Below, in pieces: positions 8,306 through 16,810 of a DNA stretch of 48,244 nucleotides (position 1 is its first letter; the number at the start of each line of letters is the position of its first letter). The DNA is from Comamonadaceae bacterium. GTDB lineage: Bacteria; Pseudomonadota; Gammaproteobacteria; Burkholderiales; Burkholderiaceae_C. A program made the translations under genes and the position numbers. The notes beneath the pieces were generated by a model that saw nothing but the letters and a program-made list of their open reading frames with translations, had not been told where the DNA came from and searched no databases. The stretch is from the NCBI GenBank assembly GCA_947442105.1, contig CANEVH010000029.1, positions 1 to 48,244 on the forward strand. Direction: 5' to 3'.

Positions 8306-9399
8306 AATATTTTCTGGCACTGCGCCCACACAAGATCAACGGGTAAATCAACCATACAGCGGCGATGGCCTTGGGGACAGCTTGTAAACGAATAACAGGG
8401 TGCACAGGGCACTGCCCAACGAACTGCCAAATCTTTATTATGCCAAGGTTCAATCGAGTCCGGATACTCAATCCCTGGCACGATAGAAATTACTTTGCAA
8501 CCCATTGCATCACCTAAATGCATGGCTCCACCATCATTTCCAACAAGCAAATAGACATGCTTAAAAAGTGCCGCCGATTGTGGAATTGAACTCTCACCCG
8601 CGACGCTAAATACGCGATCAGGCGCCTCAGCATATAACTCATTGGCAATTTCCCTGTCATTTGGCGTACCTACAACGACCACTGCCAAATCGGGATATCC
8701 TGACAACAAGCGCAGCAACAAGACCTTAAACGATTCCAATGGCCACTGCTTATGGGGTTGTATCGCTCCTGGCGCAATCGCTACCAAGCGCCGCCCCAAC
8801 AAACCATGCTTTGCCAACCAAGCATTTGCCCATGCCTGCGCCTCTGCATCAGGGCGGAGATCAAATTTCAAGTCAACGTTGGCATAAGACCGAGGTGGTA
8901 ATAGCTCTGACAAAAACTGCAACGGACCATGGACATGGTGCCGCAACAGCCCTTGCATTTTCAAACCCGCTCGATCTCCATTTAGTGATCCCTGCCCCCG
9001 CCAACCATACATTGGAACCCCACGCAACACCCATGCTAAGAACAATACTTTCTTCAAACGCCCCAGCCACGGCGCGCAAGGGTCAAGCATCAGTACGGCC
9101 GCTTCAAGGGAAAGCCCGGCAAACCGCTCTCGGATGCTCTGAATATTGGACCAACTGGTAATTGAACCTAGGACCACCACATCGTCCACCAAGTGTGGCA
9201 TTATCAAATTGACCCAGGGCGTGCTATTGTGACCACCAGCGTACGCAGCCACCAACTGTTGCGTCTTCTTCTCAGTTGTTTGAATTGTCAGCAAAATAAT
9301 CCGTCGCCCAGGAAAAGTTTCACGCACTTTCGCGAATGCAGGTGCTGCCATGACAAAATCTCCTAATGCGGCTGACCGGAACACGAGAATTGATTTCAT
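8302..9399 (-). CDS. Glycosyltransferase family 9 (ADP-heptose heptosyltransferase-like)
   Basis: 365 residues. N-terminal ILVFRSAALGDFVMAAPAF matches the GT9 start (R..ALGD......P), and GNDGGAMHLGDAMG near the C-terminus is the donor-site motif. GT9 enzymes move L,D-heptose from ADP-heptose to LPS core acceptors at the cytoplasmic side of the inner membrane. ADP-heptose genes hldD, gmhA and hldA lie downstream on the same strand, which supports a heptose donor. It could also be a core heptosyltransferase paralogue with a changed acceptor. Overlaps the following GT4 gene by 4 bases. Confidence 0.85.
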   Translation of the reverse strand: MKSILVFRSAALGDFVMAAPAFAKVRETFPGRRIILLTIQTTEKKTQQLVAAYAGGHNSTPWVNLIMPHLVDDVVVLGSITSWSNIQSIRERFAGLSLEAAVLMLDPCAPWLGRLKKVLFLAWVLRGVPMYGWRGQGSLNGDRAGLKMQGLLRHHVHGPLQFLSELLPPRSYANVDLKFDLRPDAEAQAWANAWLAKHGLLGRRLVAIAPGAIQPHKQWPLESFKVLLLRLLSGYPDLAVVVVGTPNDREIANELYAEAPDRVFSVAGESSIPQSAALFKHVYLLVGNDGGAMHLGDAMGCKVISIVPGIEYPDSIEPWHNKDLAVRWAVPCAPCYSFTSCPQGHRRCMVDLPVDLVWAQCQKIL

Positions 9400-9408
9400 T
9401 ATGCGTAA

Positions 9409-10719
9409 TTAATGGATTAAGGTATTTTTTTGACTGAGTAATGAAAAAATAATAGCGATAAAAAATGAAAATATATAAATCAGTACCAATCCGTTTATAT
9501 AGCCTTGCATGGCCTCAGCCATCATTACAAGTGATGGGAAAGATGCAATCAGAAGGAACAGCATCGAATCATTATTTTTATATTTTTTAAAACTATTTGT
9601 ATACGCTCTATAAAGCATACCCAATAAAAAAAGTAGGGAGAACACACCAAACCAACCGGCATGCCAATAAGCTTCACCAGCTATCGTCGGTGACACCCCA
9701 CCACCTATTCCAAAAAATTTTTGCGAAAACTGAACCGACAATGGTTCCGGTTTACTGGGCCAGAGTGAAGATGGTATGAATATGGTTAATGATTCTATAA
9801 TTGAAGGATAAAATAACATTAGGTCGTATATGCTATTTATTTTTTCATAAATCAATGAGACAACATCCGCTCCTTTGGATCTAAGAAATATTGAAAACAA
9901 GAACTCGGGTTTGTCAATTGCGAAGTCTACAATTTCTTTGAACCCTATATTTTCATCAACTAATGGTGTGATCTCTCTATATATACCGTAAACGGTAAAT
10001 GTGGATATTAAAAATGCCAATGGAATGATTAATCGGTTGATTTTCAATTGCCTGATTTTTGTATGATAGGCGAATATAATTTGCAATACAGGTAACAACA
10101 TAAAACCCCTAAATCCCATTTGAGATGCAGGAAAAATTGTTATGAATACAAGAAGTATTAACCGAAGTAGTCCATATTTTCCAGCAAAAAAATGTGATTT
10201 TACAAAAATAAAAGCTATTGAAGTCATAGCCAGCACCGTAGTTGCAGGGAATATCAACCAACCTTGTCCACTCATACCCCCCGCTCGCCATGCCTCTCGT
10301 GACTCATGAAAATTTGCGTATCCCCCATTTATTTGCAATAAAGTATAAAAAGAAACGTATCCTGCAACATACAAAAATATACACAGAACTACGCAAGATT
10401 GGCCGCCCCATCGACCAGTTCCAAAAAGTATTTTTGGAAAGTACTTCGCCTTTATTGTGTAATATCCAATAATGAAAGAAGCTTGACTTGAAAGAAAAAT
10501 AGCTGAGAGTGCTTCAATATTATCGGAAGATGTTTTGGGGCTTAAATTTACAAAACCTGGTATGTCAAAATTAACGCCTAAAAATAATACTAAATTGAGT
10601 TGAATTATGAAATACAGCTGAAAAAGATTCTTTGGATTGAAGAAATCATACTTTCTACCGTCTAGGTAATATTGAGCAACCACCAGAGCGATGGAAAAAA
10701 ACAATGCTGCTAATGCCAT
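9409..10719 (-). CDS. O-antigen/oligosaccharide repeat-unit polymerase (Wzy-like)
   Basis: 436 residues with about 10-12 hydrophobic segments, starting ALAALFFSIALVVAQYYLDG and ending in a hydrophobic FSFFIAIIFSLL segment. Size, topology and setting between a flippase and glycosyltransferases fit Wzy-type polymerases, which join lipid-linked repeat units in the periplasm. A periplasmic-loop-like stretch (FGIGGGVSPTIAGEAYWHAG) resembles the conserved loop of oligosaccharide repeat-unit polymerases. Strongly AT-rich codon use, as usual for wzy genes. Sequence conservation in this family is low, so the call rests on topology plus context. Confidence 0.75.
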   Translation of the reverse strand: MALAALFFSIALVVAQYYLDGRKYDFFNPKNLFQLYFIIQLNLVLFLGVNFDIPGFVNLSPKTSSDNIEALSAIFLSSQASFIIGYYTIKAKYFPKILFGTGRWGGQSCVVLCIFLYVAGYVSFYTLLQINGGYANFHESREAWRAGGMSGQGWLIFPATTVLAMTSIAFIFVKSHFFAGKYGLLRLILLVFITIFPASQMGFRGFMLLPVLQIIFAYHTKIRQLKINRLIIPLAFLISTFTVYGIYREITPLVDENIGFKEIVDFAIDKPEFLFSIFLRSKGADVVSLIYEKINSIYDLMLFYPSIIESLTIFIPSSLWPSKPEPLSVQFSQKFFGIGGGVSPTIAGEAYWHAGWFGVFSLLFLLGMLYRAYTNSFKKYKNNDSMLFLLIASFPSLVMMAEAMQGYINGLVLIYIFSFFIAIIFSLLSQKNTLIH

Positions 10720-10732
10720 ATTTATCGCCTAT

Positions 10733-12013
10733 TTATATTTTTCTATTGTGAATTTTTATTCTTTGAATTGCCAACATCATGCAAAAAAAATACACCCCCC
10801 AAGTTAATGAGTATGCACTAGCTAAACCCTCTGCACCAGCATGTATAAAAATGGCTGAGAACACAAAGTAAGCAACGCCCCAAAAAGCGCCGAGTAGTGC
10901 TCCTATTTTCTCTATATTTCGAAAACAAAAAAGTACGCGCAGGCTGATGACGGAAAGGAGCATGAATACCATGCCAGGGAGGCAATACTGCAGAACTGCA
11001 GCGACCCGCGCTGCATCTTGTTGGCCAAATGCGCCGCGCGTAAAGAGCCATTGAATGAGTGGCTTCGCTCCCACATATAAGCAGAGTGCTAAAGTGCAGC
11101 TTATGGCTAAGGTAGTAGCAAGGGTTCTTTTGAACATGGTGTCAAAATCCGCTTGACTGCCTTTGGCGACAATTTCTGAAAACTTGGGAACGAGTATCGC
11201 AGAGGGTCCTGCCACTGCGAGGTTGCCAAGGGCGATGATGATGCGCTGTGAGTAGCCCAGGCTGGCAAGCACGCCTTCGCCAGCCCGAGGCGCCCAGTAG
11301 CTATCCACTACTGCATATGCTGAAAAACAGGACATAGCGACGATGGTGTAGGGGCTGCTCATGACGAGTGCGCGAACTTCCATCCATGCAATCTGTTGCC
11401 AATGCCCATACACTCGCTGTTGCAGCATGGCGAGAGCGAGGATCAGTGAGGCACAGGTGCCTGCCAGCATACCGTAGGCTAGTTGTTCAGTGCCGCCTTG
11501 AGAGATAAGCATGGCAATGAGCATGGCAATATAGGGACCGAGATTCAGCGCAGTGGACGTAATGGGCTTTTTCAAGCCCGTAATTACTGCGCACGCTGCA
11601 GCGAGCACTATCTGCATGGCCGCGATAACCCAGCCAATGAGTAGCAATTGCTGTAAGTTGTGCTGTTGTTGTATGAGGGATCTTTCCGGTAGTAGATCTT
11701 TTTGGAGATAGCCTAGTGCTGGACTAATCAACAACAAAAAGAGTGCTGTGCAGCTGGCCAGAGCGATGAGCGAAACAATGAGACGGTTTTGTTTTACAGG
11801 GTTTTCTGAGTGTTGTGCCATGCGAGGCACTACGGTGTAGCTAAGTAAAGAAGCAAGCAGGCCTGCGACGAAGGTTGGGGTACTGATGGCGTACAGGTAG
11901 GCATCTACCTCCACGCCAGAACCATACCTTTGGGCCATGAGTAGTTGCACCAACAGGCCTAAGAAGCTCCCTACTAAGCTCAATGCCGTGATCAGCAAAG
12001 AAGATTTGAGCAC
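10733..12013 (-). CDS. MurJ/MviN-like lipid-linked oligosaccharide flippase
   Basis: 426 residues, about 12 transmembrane segments, MOP superfamily. The N-terminus (SLLITALSLVGSFLGLLVQL then AQRYGSGVEVDAYLYA) and the LVPKFSEIVAKGS segment are MurJ-like. Next to a Wzy-like polymerase it most likely flips the O-antigen repeat unit (Wzx role) rather than lipid II. It is shorter than housekeeping MurJ (about 510), which supports a specialised paralogue. Directly follows the 266-residue gene with a 2-base gap. Confidence 0.8.
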   Translation of the reverse strand: MLKSSLLITALSLVGSFLGLLVQLLMAQRYGSGVEVDAYLYAISTPTFVAGLLASLLSYTVVPRMAQHSENPVKQNRLIVSLIALASCTALFLLLISPALGYLQKDLLPERSLIQQQHNLQQLLLIGWVIAAMQIVLAAACAVITGLKKPITSTALNLGPYIAMLIAMLISQGGTEQLAYGMLAGTCASLILALAMLQQRVYGHWQQIAWMEVRALVMSSPYTIVAMSCFSAYAVVDSYWAPRAGEGVLASLGYSQRIIIALGNLAVAGPSAILVPKFSEIVAKGSQADFDTMFKRTLATTLAISCTLALCLYVGAKPLIQWLFTRGAFGQQDAARVAAVLQYCLPGMVFMLLSVISLRVLFCFRNIEKIGALLGAFWGVAYFVFSAIFIHAGAEGLASAYSLTWGVYFFCMMLAIQRIKIHNRKI

Positions 12014-12015
12014 GT

Positions 12016-12816
12016 TTAGAACAACTGTTTAAGCAAATGCCGGGGGCTCTGCAGGAGCTTTTGCGCTACTTCAATTTTGTGAAGCAAGCGAGGTTTTGGT
12101 TCATAGAAGCCTCGCTTTTGAAAATCCGCTTGTATACCGTTTTTGGCAAAAATAGGCGCTATGTCACGTAACCACTTACCTTTGACGATTCCAGTGTGGA
12201 GGTAATCAATGACAGGCCCGCCGCAAGCATCGTCCCAACGGGTACTGAGAAACACATCATTGCGCTTACGCGCTCTCCAACTGCCATAGATTTCAAACAT
12301 CCAACCGTTCTCTATCGGGTCTAGGTAGGAGCGTAAGGTTTCCACGCGCCACAAGGCTGCTTGTGTAGAAATGCGATAGCGCGCATTTTTCCTTATTGTT
12401 TGCAGGCATGCTTCGGAATGCAGCTCGTAAGGCCCATAGCTGCAATGCTTCGTCAAGGCAATATGACCAACTTCAGGGTGCTGGAGCATGTAATCACTAA
12501 CTTGCTGGATACGCCCTTGATCGACTTGTTGATGTATAAAATAATCTTCTTGGAAATAAAGAACCAATGGGGTTTCTATCTGCTCCAAGGCCGCAAGAAG
12601 GCATTCGCTCCAGCTCAGACGCCGGCCTTTCTCTTGCTCCACACGAGTGCAAACTAAATTGTTGACACTGCCAGTTCCCCAACTCTTATGCTCAGTGTTT
12701 AGATATATTTTGGCTGAGCATTCTGGCCAGTATTTATTTAATAGATAGAAAAATGGATCCCAACAGTCTTCATAACCGTCGGAGCTATTTACCAAAATCG
12801 AGTAGGGTTGAATCAT
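12016..12816 (-). CDS. Uncharacterised glycosyltransferase-like protein
   Basis: 266 residues, no signal peptide or membrane segment. I do not recognise a named family. The start YSILVNSSDGYEDCWDPFF looks like a GT-A nucleotide-binding region, and PLVLYFQEDYFIH (near 103-115) gives an acidic EDY cluster where GT-A enzymes have DxD. A second acidic patch, RWDDACGGPVID, lies near 192-203. Set between a flippase and UDP-xylose synthase, it is probably a sugar transferase of the repeat unit. This is inference from context and motif placement. Tightly spaced with the flippase gene. Confidence 0.6.
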   Translation of the reverse strand: MIQPYSILVNSSDGYEDCWDPFFYLLNKYWPECSAKIYLNTEHKSWGTGSVNNLVCTRVEQEKGRRLSWSECLLAALEQIETPLVLYFQEDYFIHQQVDQGRIQQVSDYMLQHPEVGHIALTKHCSYGPYELHSEACLQTIRKNARYRISTQAALWRVETLRSYLDPIENGWMFEIYGSWRARKRNDVFLSTRWDDACGGPVIDYLHTGIVKGKWLRDIAPIFAKNGIQADFQKRGFYEPKPRLLHKIEVAQKLLQSPRHLLKQLF

Positions 12817-12847
12817 TAAATTGTCTTAGGCTGTTTGTGCCAGTAGC

Positions 12848-13828
12848 TTAGGATTTGATGAGCAAATCATCAAAATAAGAAATGGTCTTTTGAAGACCTT
12901 CAACAAGTTGAATCTGAGGCTGCCAATCATTAAGGTACTGCCGCGCGAGAGTAATATCTGGTTGGCGCTGCATTGGATCGTCAAATGGCAATGGGTGAAA
13001 TACCATTTTTGAACCGGAGCCCGTGAGAGCAATGACCTTTTCTGCAAGCTGGCGGATTGTGAATTCGCCCGGATTGCCAATGTTAATTGGGCCTGGGTAG
13101 CCAGGCGCTCCATTTTCGCCTGCGGGCATATCCATGAAGCGGATGAAGCCTTCTATCAGGTCATCCACATAGCAAAAACTTCGGGTTTGTTGACCGTCGC
13201 CGTAAAGGGTGATGTCTTCTCCTTTGAGGGCTTGAACGATGAAGTTGCTGACCACGCGTCCGTCGTTAGGGTGCATTCGTGGCCCGTAGGTGTTGAAGAT
13301 GCGAACTACGCGAATGTCGAGCTTGTGTTGGCGGTGGTAGTCAAAAAAGAGAGTTTCCGCACAACGCTTCCCTTCATCGTAGCAGCTACGGATACCGATG
13401 GGGTTCACATTGCCCCAGTAGCTTTCTGTTTGTGGGTGGACGGAAGGATCACCATATACCTCACTAGTACTGGCCTGCAGGATTCGTGCACGTAAACGTT
13501 TTGCCAGCCCCAGCATATTGATGGCGCCGTGCACGCTCGTTTTGGTTGTTTGAACCGGGTCGTGCTGGTAGTGAATGGGGCTGGCGGGGCAGGCCAAGTT
13601 ATAAATCTGGTCGACTTCAAGATACAACGGAAAGGTGACGTCGTGCCTGATGAATTCAAATCGGGGGTTGTCCAGAACGTGTTCAATGTTGCGTTTGCTG
13701 CCAGTGAAGAGGTTGTCGGCACAAACCACTTCGTCGCCGCGCGCAAGCAGGCGGTCGATAAGGTGGCTACCCAGAAAGCCGGCACCGCCGGTGACTAGGA
13801 TGCGTTTGCGGGGGTAGTAATTGCGCAT
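12848..13828 (-). CDS. uxs: UDP-glucuronate decarboxylase (UDP-xylose synthase)
   Basis: 326 residues, extended [14 protein letters not shown] at 13-23 binds NAD; catalytic residues TSEVYG (121-126, Glu123) and Tyr150/Lys154 (YDEGK) are present, as is [10 protein letters not shown]. The pattern [17 protein letters not shown] is diagnostic for UXS. It decarboxylates UDP-glucuronate to UDP-xylose in the cytoplasm; unlike ArnA it carries no formyltransferase domain. Transcribed just after ugd, the gene that would supply UDP-glucuronate but which is broken here. No frameshift or lost catalytic residue is seen, so this enzyme should work if UDP-GlcA comes from elsewhere. Confidence 0.92.
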   Translation of the reverse strand: MRNYYPRKRILVTGGAGFLGSHLIDRLLARGDEVVCADNLFTGSKRNIEHVLDNPRFEFIRHDVTFPLYLEVDQIYNLACPASPIHYQHDPVQTTKTSVHGAINMLGLAKRLRARILQASTSEVYGDPSVHPQTESYWGNVNPIGIRSCYDEGKRCAETLFFDYHRQHKLDIRVVRIFNTYGPRMHPNDGRVVSNFIVQALKGEDITLYGDGQQTRSFCYVDDLIEGFIRFMDMPAGENGAPGYPGPINIGNPGEFTIRQLAEKVIALTGSGSKMVFHPLPFDDPMQRQPDITLARQYLNDWQPQIQLVEGLQKTISYFDDLLIKS

Positions 13829-13849
13829 GGTGTGTGCTTTTTGGATGGG

Positions 13850-15005
13850 TCAGTCGCTGCCAAACAGGTCTCGGGTGTAGACGTTATTGCCCACGGCGCT
13901 TATGTCCTCAGTCATTCGGTCAGCAAAAATGACATCGGCCTCTGCCTTGAACTGCGCCAGGTTGATGATCACACGGGTGTTGAAGAAATTGTCTTCTTTA
14001 TGCTTAGGCTTGAAGACTATAACTTCGATGCCTTTGGCCTTGATACTTTTCCTAATGCGGTGGATGCTCCTACCGCAGAAATCATCACATCCAGCTTTCA
14101 TGACGAGACGGTGAATACCAAAGACTTTTTGGTTGCGCTTGAGAATTTCTGCGACGTTGAAATCTTTACGCATGGTGTTACTTTCCGCAATGGCTTGCAT
14201 GATTTTTTGTGGTATGTCGTTATAGTTGGAGAGCAGTCGTTTTGTGTGTTTAATCAGGCAGTAGCCGCCATAGGCGAAGTATGGTTTGGTTTAGCGGTTG
14301 CCAATGCGCGGATCCAGGCACACGCCTTGAATGATTTGTTTGATTTTTTGGTCATTGTGCAGCGGCATAGGTGTCTAGCTCGTTAAGGAACTCCACGCGC
14401 ATGGCGAAGTAGGTGTTGGTACAGAGCATGATTGTTTCGGCTTAATTACTGTCGGTAAAAAGCACGTCGATGTCTTATTTGACCGCACTTTCTTGAAGCA
14501 ACGCGGCCAACATAGTGGCACGTTCTGACTGTTCTTCGACGACGATTCTGGATGGGTGCAGTTTGTCGTACCGTGCCCGGCCTTCGCGCAATAATTTGGG
14601 GCTGAAGATGATGCTGGGTTGATTGAGCTTGGGGGCATACCCCACAGGGACAGTGCTTTTGATGACCAGCACTGCGGATGACCTGATGGTCAGTACGCCA
14701 TTAAAAACCGACTCTATCGAAATGGTGTTGAAGCAGTTGGTGGGGAGCTCGTAATCAGTAGGTGTCGCTGTGATTACATTATCAGTCCCTATGAATGCCT
14801 CACGCTTGTCGAGGGTGGCTTTGAAATTGAGCGGCTTCTGCAGCAAGAAATCTACTATCTCGGCATCTTCTATGGGGCTACGCTTGGCATTGAACGTCGC
14901 TACTTTCCCAGGTACGATGTCGATGGCGACTACCTCGTGGTGCTGGGCCAAGAGCATGGCATTAGTGAGGCTTACGTAGCCAGTACCGGCAATTGCTATT
15001 TTCAT
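13850..15005 (-). pseudogene. ugd: Degraded UDP-glucose 6-dehydrogenase
   Basis: Full-length relic of ugd (UDP-glucose to UDP-glucuronate). The N-terminal part (14475-15005) reads AIAGTGYVSLTNAMLLAQ, STVPVGYAPKL and FSPKLLREGRARYD. Stop codons follow at 14475-14477 (TAA) and 14442-14444 (TAA). A frameshift lies near 14352-14360, and another TAA is at 14291-14293. The shifted frame then reads AYGGYCLIKHTKRLL, the active-site Cys region (normally GYGGYCLPKDTKQLL), and continues to NTMRKDFNVAEIL and YTRDLFGSD at the proper C-terminus. At least three stops and one frameshift, plus changes such as YVS for YVG, show long decay. It starts 3 bases after the gmd relic. Confidence 0.9.
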
Positions 15006-15008
15006 GTG

Positions 15009-15250
15009 TTACTCGACACTAACGATCACGTTGTAGCCGTGCTGTTTTAGCAAGGCGTTGTGTTTGGCTTGTTGCAAGTCGTATGCAACCATCTCGGCGC
15101 ACATTTCCTGTGCGGTGATATCAGGTGTCCAACCCGGTTTGGTTTTTGATTTGGAAGTGTCCCGTAGCAGTGCTTCGACTGCGATGAGGCGGAGGTGGCG
15201 GGGGTCGATACGCACGATGGCTTCGTTGCCAAGTTAGCCCACCTCATCCA
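15009..15250 (-). pseudogene. gmd: C-terminal remnant of GDP-mannose 4,6-dehydratase
   Basis: Only the last about 79 codons remain. In one frame it reads DEVG, a stop (TAA), then GNEAIVRIDPRHLRLIAVEA, LLRDTSKSKTKPGWTPDI, and KQHGYNVIVSVE at the end. This matches the Gmd tail (family pattern VRVDPRYFRP.EVE.LLGDP.KA...LGW.P). Gmd makes GDP-4-keto-6-deoxymannose, the precursor of GDP-fucose. The Rossmann domain and catalytic residues are gone and an internal stop is present. The upstream side joins directly to an fcl fragment at about 15250. Confidence 0.82.
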
Positions 15251-15511
15251 CAGGTCTTGGTAGGTGAAGTCGGCTCGATAGGTATTTTTAGGGTTGATGC
15301 CGCCCAATTTGACTGCGACCGCATAGACCTCGGGGGGGGGTTCCGCTTTTAAGAACGCTTGACAAGCGGTTTGATTGGTGAGGTGCAGCGCGGCATGGCA
15401 TTTCAGGACAGTTGACGCAGGACTGATGTTCCTCTGTAGCAGTTGGCAGACGATGGTCGAGCCGAACATGCCATGGTTACCAGTCACATAATTTTTTGGG
15501 TCGTTACTCAT
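15251..15511 (-). pseudogene. fcl: N-terminal remnant of GDP-L-fucose synthase
   Basis: About 87 codons from ATG 15511. It reads KNYVTGNHGMFGSTIVCQLL, then EVYAVAVKLGGINPKNTYRA and DFTYQDLW. The pattern matches the start of Fcl/WcaG (AGHRGMVGSA..., VYLAAAKVGGI..N.TYPADF.YQN). Changes such as TGNHGMFG for AGHRGMVG suggest decay before or after truncation. The gene breaks off after YQDLW and continues out of frame into the gmd tail, so a deletion removed the 3' part of fcl and the 5' part of gmd. Confidence 0.82.
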
Positions 15512-15677
15512 GATCCGGATTGAATTCGTAGACTTGTTGCCCGACTTCTTGGAGTAATTACAATCAGCCTTGTACTGCATCTGAAGCCGCCCAGCAATTC
15601 GTGAGCAGAGAGACCACCAATAGACAACAAGCACCTGCGCTGCCGATATTCATAAGCATTGCGTTGACCTGAATAAC

Positions 15678-16796
15678 TCATGGTGTGGGCACGGGACACT
15701 TGGGAGCCGCAGCACCTAAACACCAGTGAAACTGACTCAAGCGTGCGTAAACCAGCCAGTAGGCGCCTGCACACAAGAAGAGCCCGATTGCCATGGGAAA
15801 GTTGTCAGCCGGCAAAGCAAGAGCAACGACCACCGGAACCGCAGAAACGCAGCACATCAGTATGCCGGTTGCCGAATTGCGCCACAGGTTGCTACGCTGA
15901 GAGAAACGTTGGCGTACCAAACGTTGTTTTACCAAACTGTGTAAATGCAATCGGTCTGGAGCGCCAGGGCTAAGACCCCGCCTGCGTCGCCGCAACACAC
16001 TAAAGCACACCTCTAAGATCGGGTAAGCGCAGACCAACAGAACTTGCCAAGCAGAAACCTGAGGGTGACGCGCCAAGAACAGTACCGCAGTCCAAGCCAA
16101 GGCAAAGCCCAAAAAGTACGCGCCACCGTCGCCCAAAAACAACTTGCCAAACGGCCAGTTGAGCAAGAAAAAGCCGCATGTAGCGCCAGCCAACACAAGG
16201 CAAAGGTAGGCGAATGTGACATCTCCCACAGACCAGCTCAGGGCAGCGAAGCCACACAAGATGACGATGGCGGTACCCGAAGCCAGGCCGTTAAACCCAT
16301 CGATGATGTTGATGGCGTTGGCGACCCCACCCACTGCGAAGGCGGTAAAGCCTAAAGACACAATGGTGTAGCCAAGCATCCAGTCGAGTCCAGGCACGTT
16401 CACCCGTGTTAAAGAAAAACCAGTGATGGCCCAGCCGACCACGCCACAGAACATAGTAGCCAGCAGCCGCGTGCCGACACTTACATTTTTAGTAATGTCT
16501 TCAAGCAGGCCAAATGCAAACGCCGGAATACCTGCCAACAGCATCGGCCCCAGCAAGGACTGCAAGCTAATGGGGGCTACCGCATAGGCGCAGATCAGCC
16601 CCCCAAACACGGCCACGCCACCAATACGCGGCGTCGGATCGGTATGGAACTTTTGAATACCCCCATGCGTGTCCATGCTGAACCGCCCGTGCCATCGTCG
16701 GGTAAGCACCAAGAGCATGGCCAGACAAAGCGCAGATGCACCGGCAACCAGTGCTGGTTTCGCCAAGTTGCTTACGCTCAGAAGTAAAGTACCCAT
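15678..16796 (-). CDS. WecA/MraY-family undecaprenyl-phosphate sugar-phosphate transferase
   Basis: 372 residues, about 11 transmembrane segments, polytopic phosphotransferase family (WecA/TagO/WbpL). The motifs include GIQKFHTDPTPRIGG (near 45-59), LLEDITKN, NAINIIDGFNGLASG (Asp-rich active site) and FLGDGGAYFLGF; the HLHS segment further on suits the cytoplasmic loop of the family. It transfers a HexNAc-1-phosphate from a UDP-sugar to undecaprenyl phosphate to start O-antigen synthesis. It lies 14 bases after the Wzz-like gene in transcription order. Which HexNAc is used cannot be read directly. Confidence 0.87.
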   Translation of the reverse strand: MGTLLLSVSNLAKPALVAGASALCLAMLLVLTRRWHGRFSMDTHGGIQKFHTDPTPRIGGVAVFGGLICAYAVAPISLQSLLGPMLLAGIPAFAFGLLEDITKNVSVGTRLLATMFCGVVGWAITGFSLTRVNVPGLDWMLGYTIVSLGFTAFAVGGVANAINIIDGFNGLASGTAIVILCGFAALSWSVGDVTFAYLCLVLAGATCGFFLLNWPFGKLFLGDGGAYFLGFALAWTAVLFLARHPQVSAWQVLLVCAYPILEVCFSVLRRRRRGLSPGAPDRLHLHSLVKQRLVRQRFSQRSNLWRNSATGILMCCVSAVPVVVALALPADNFPMAIGLFLCAGAYWLVYARLSQFHWCLGAAAPKCPVPTP

Positions 16797-16810
16797 GGCT
16801 GTTTGGCCCG

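Noticed and set aside
15508..15774. Minus-strand frame of 88 codons overlapping the wecA-like 3' end
   Set aside because: Overlaps the conserved gene in another frame and shows no family-like segment; the region is better explained as decayed DNA.
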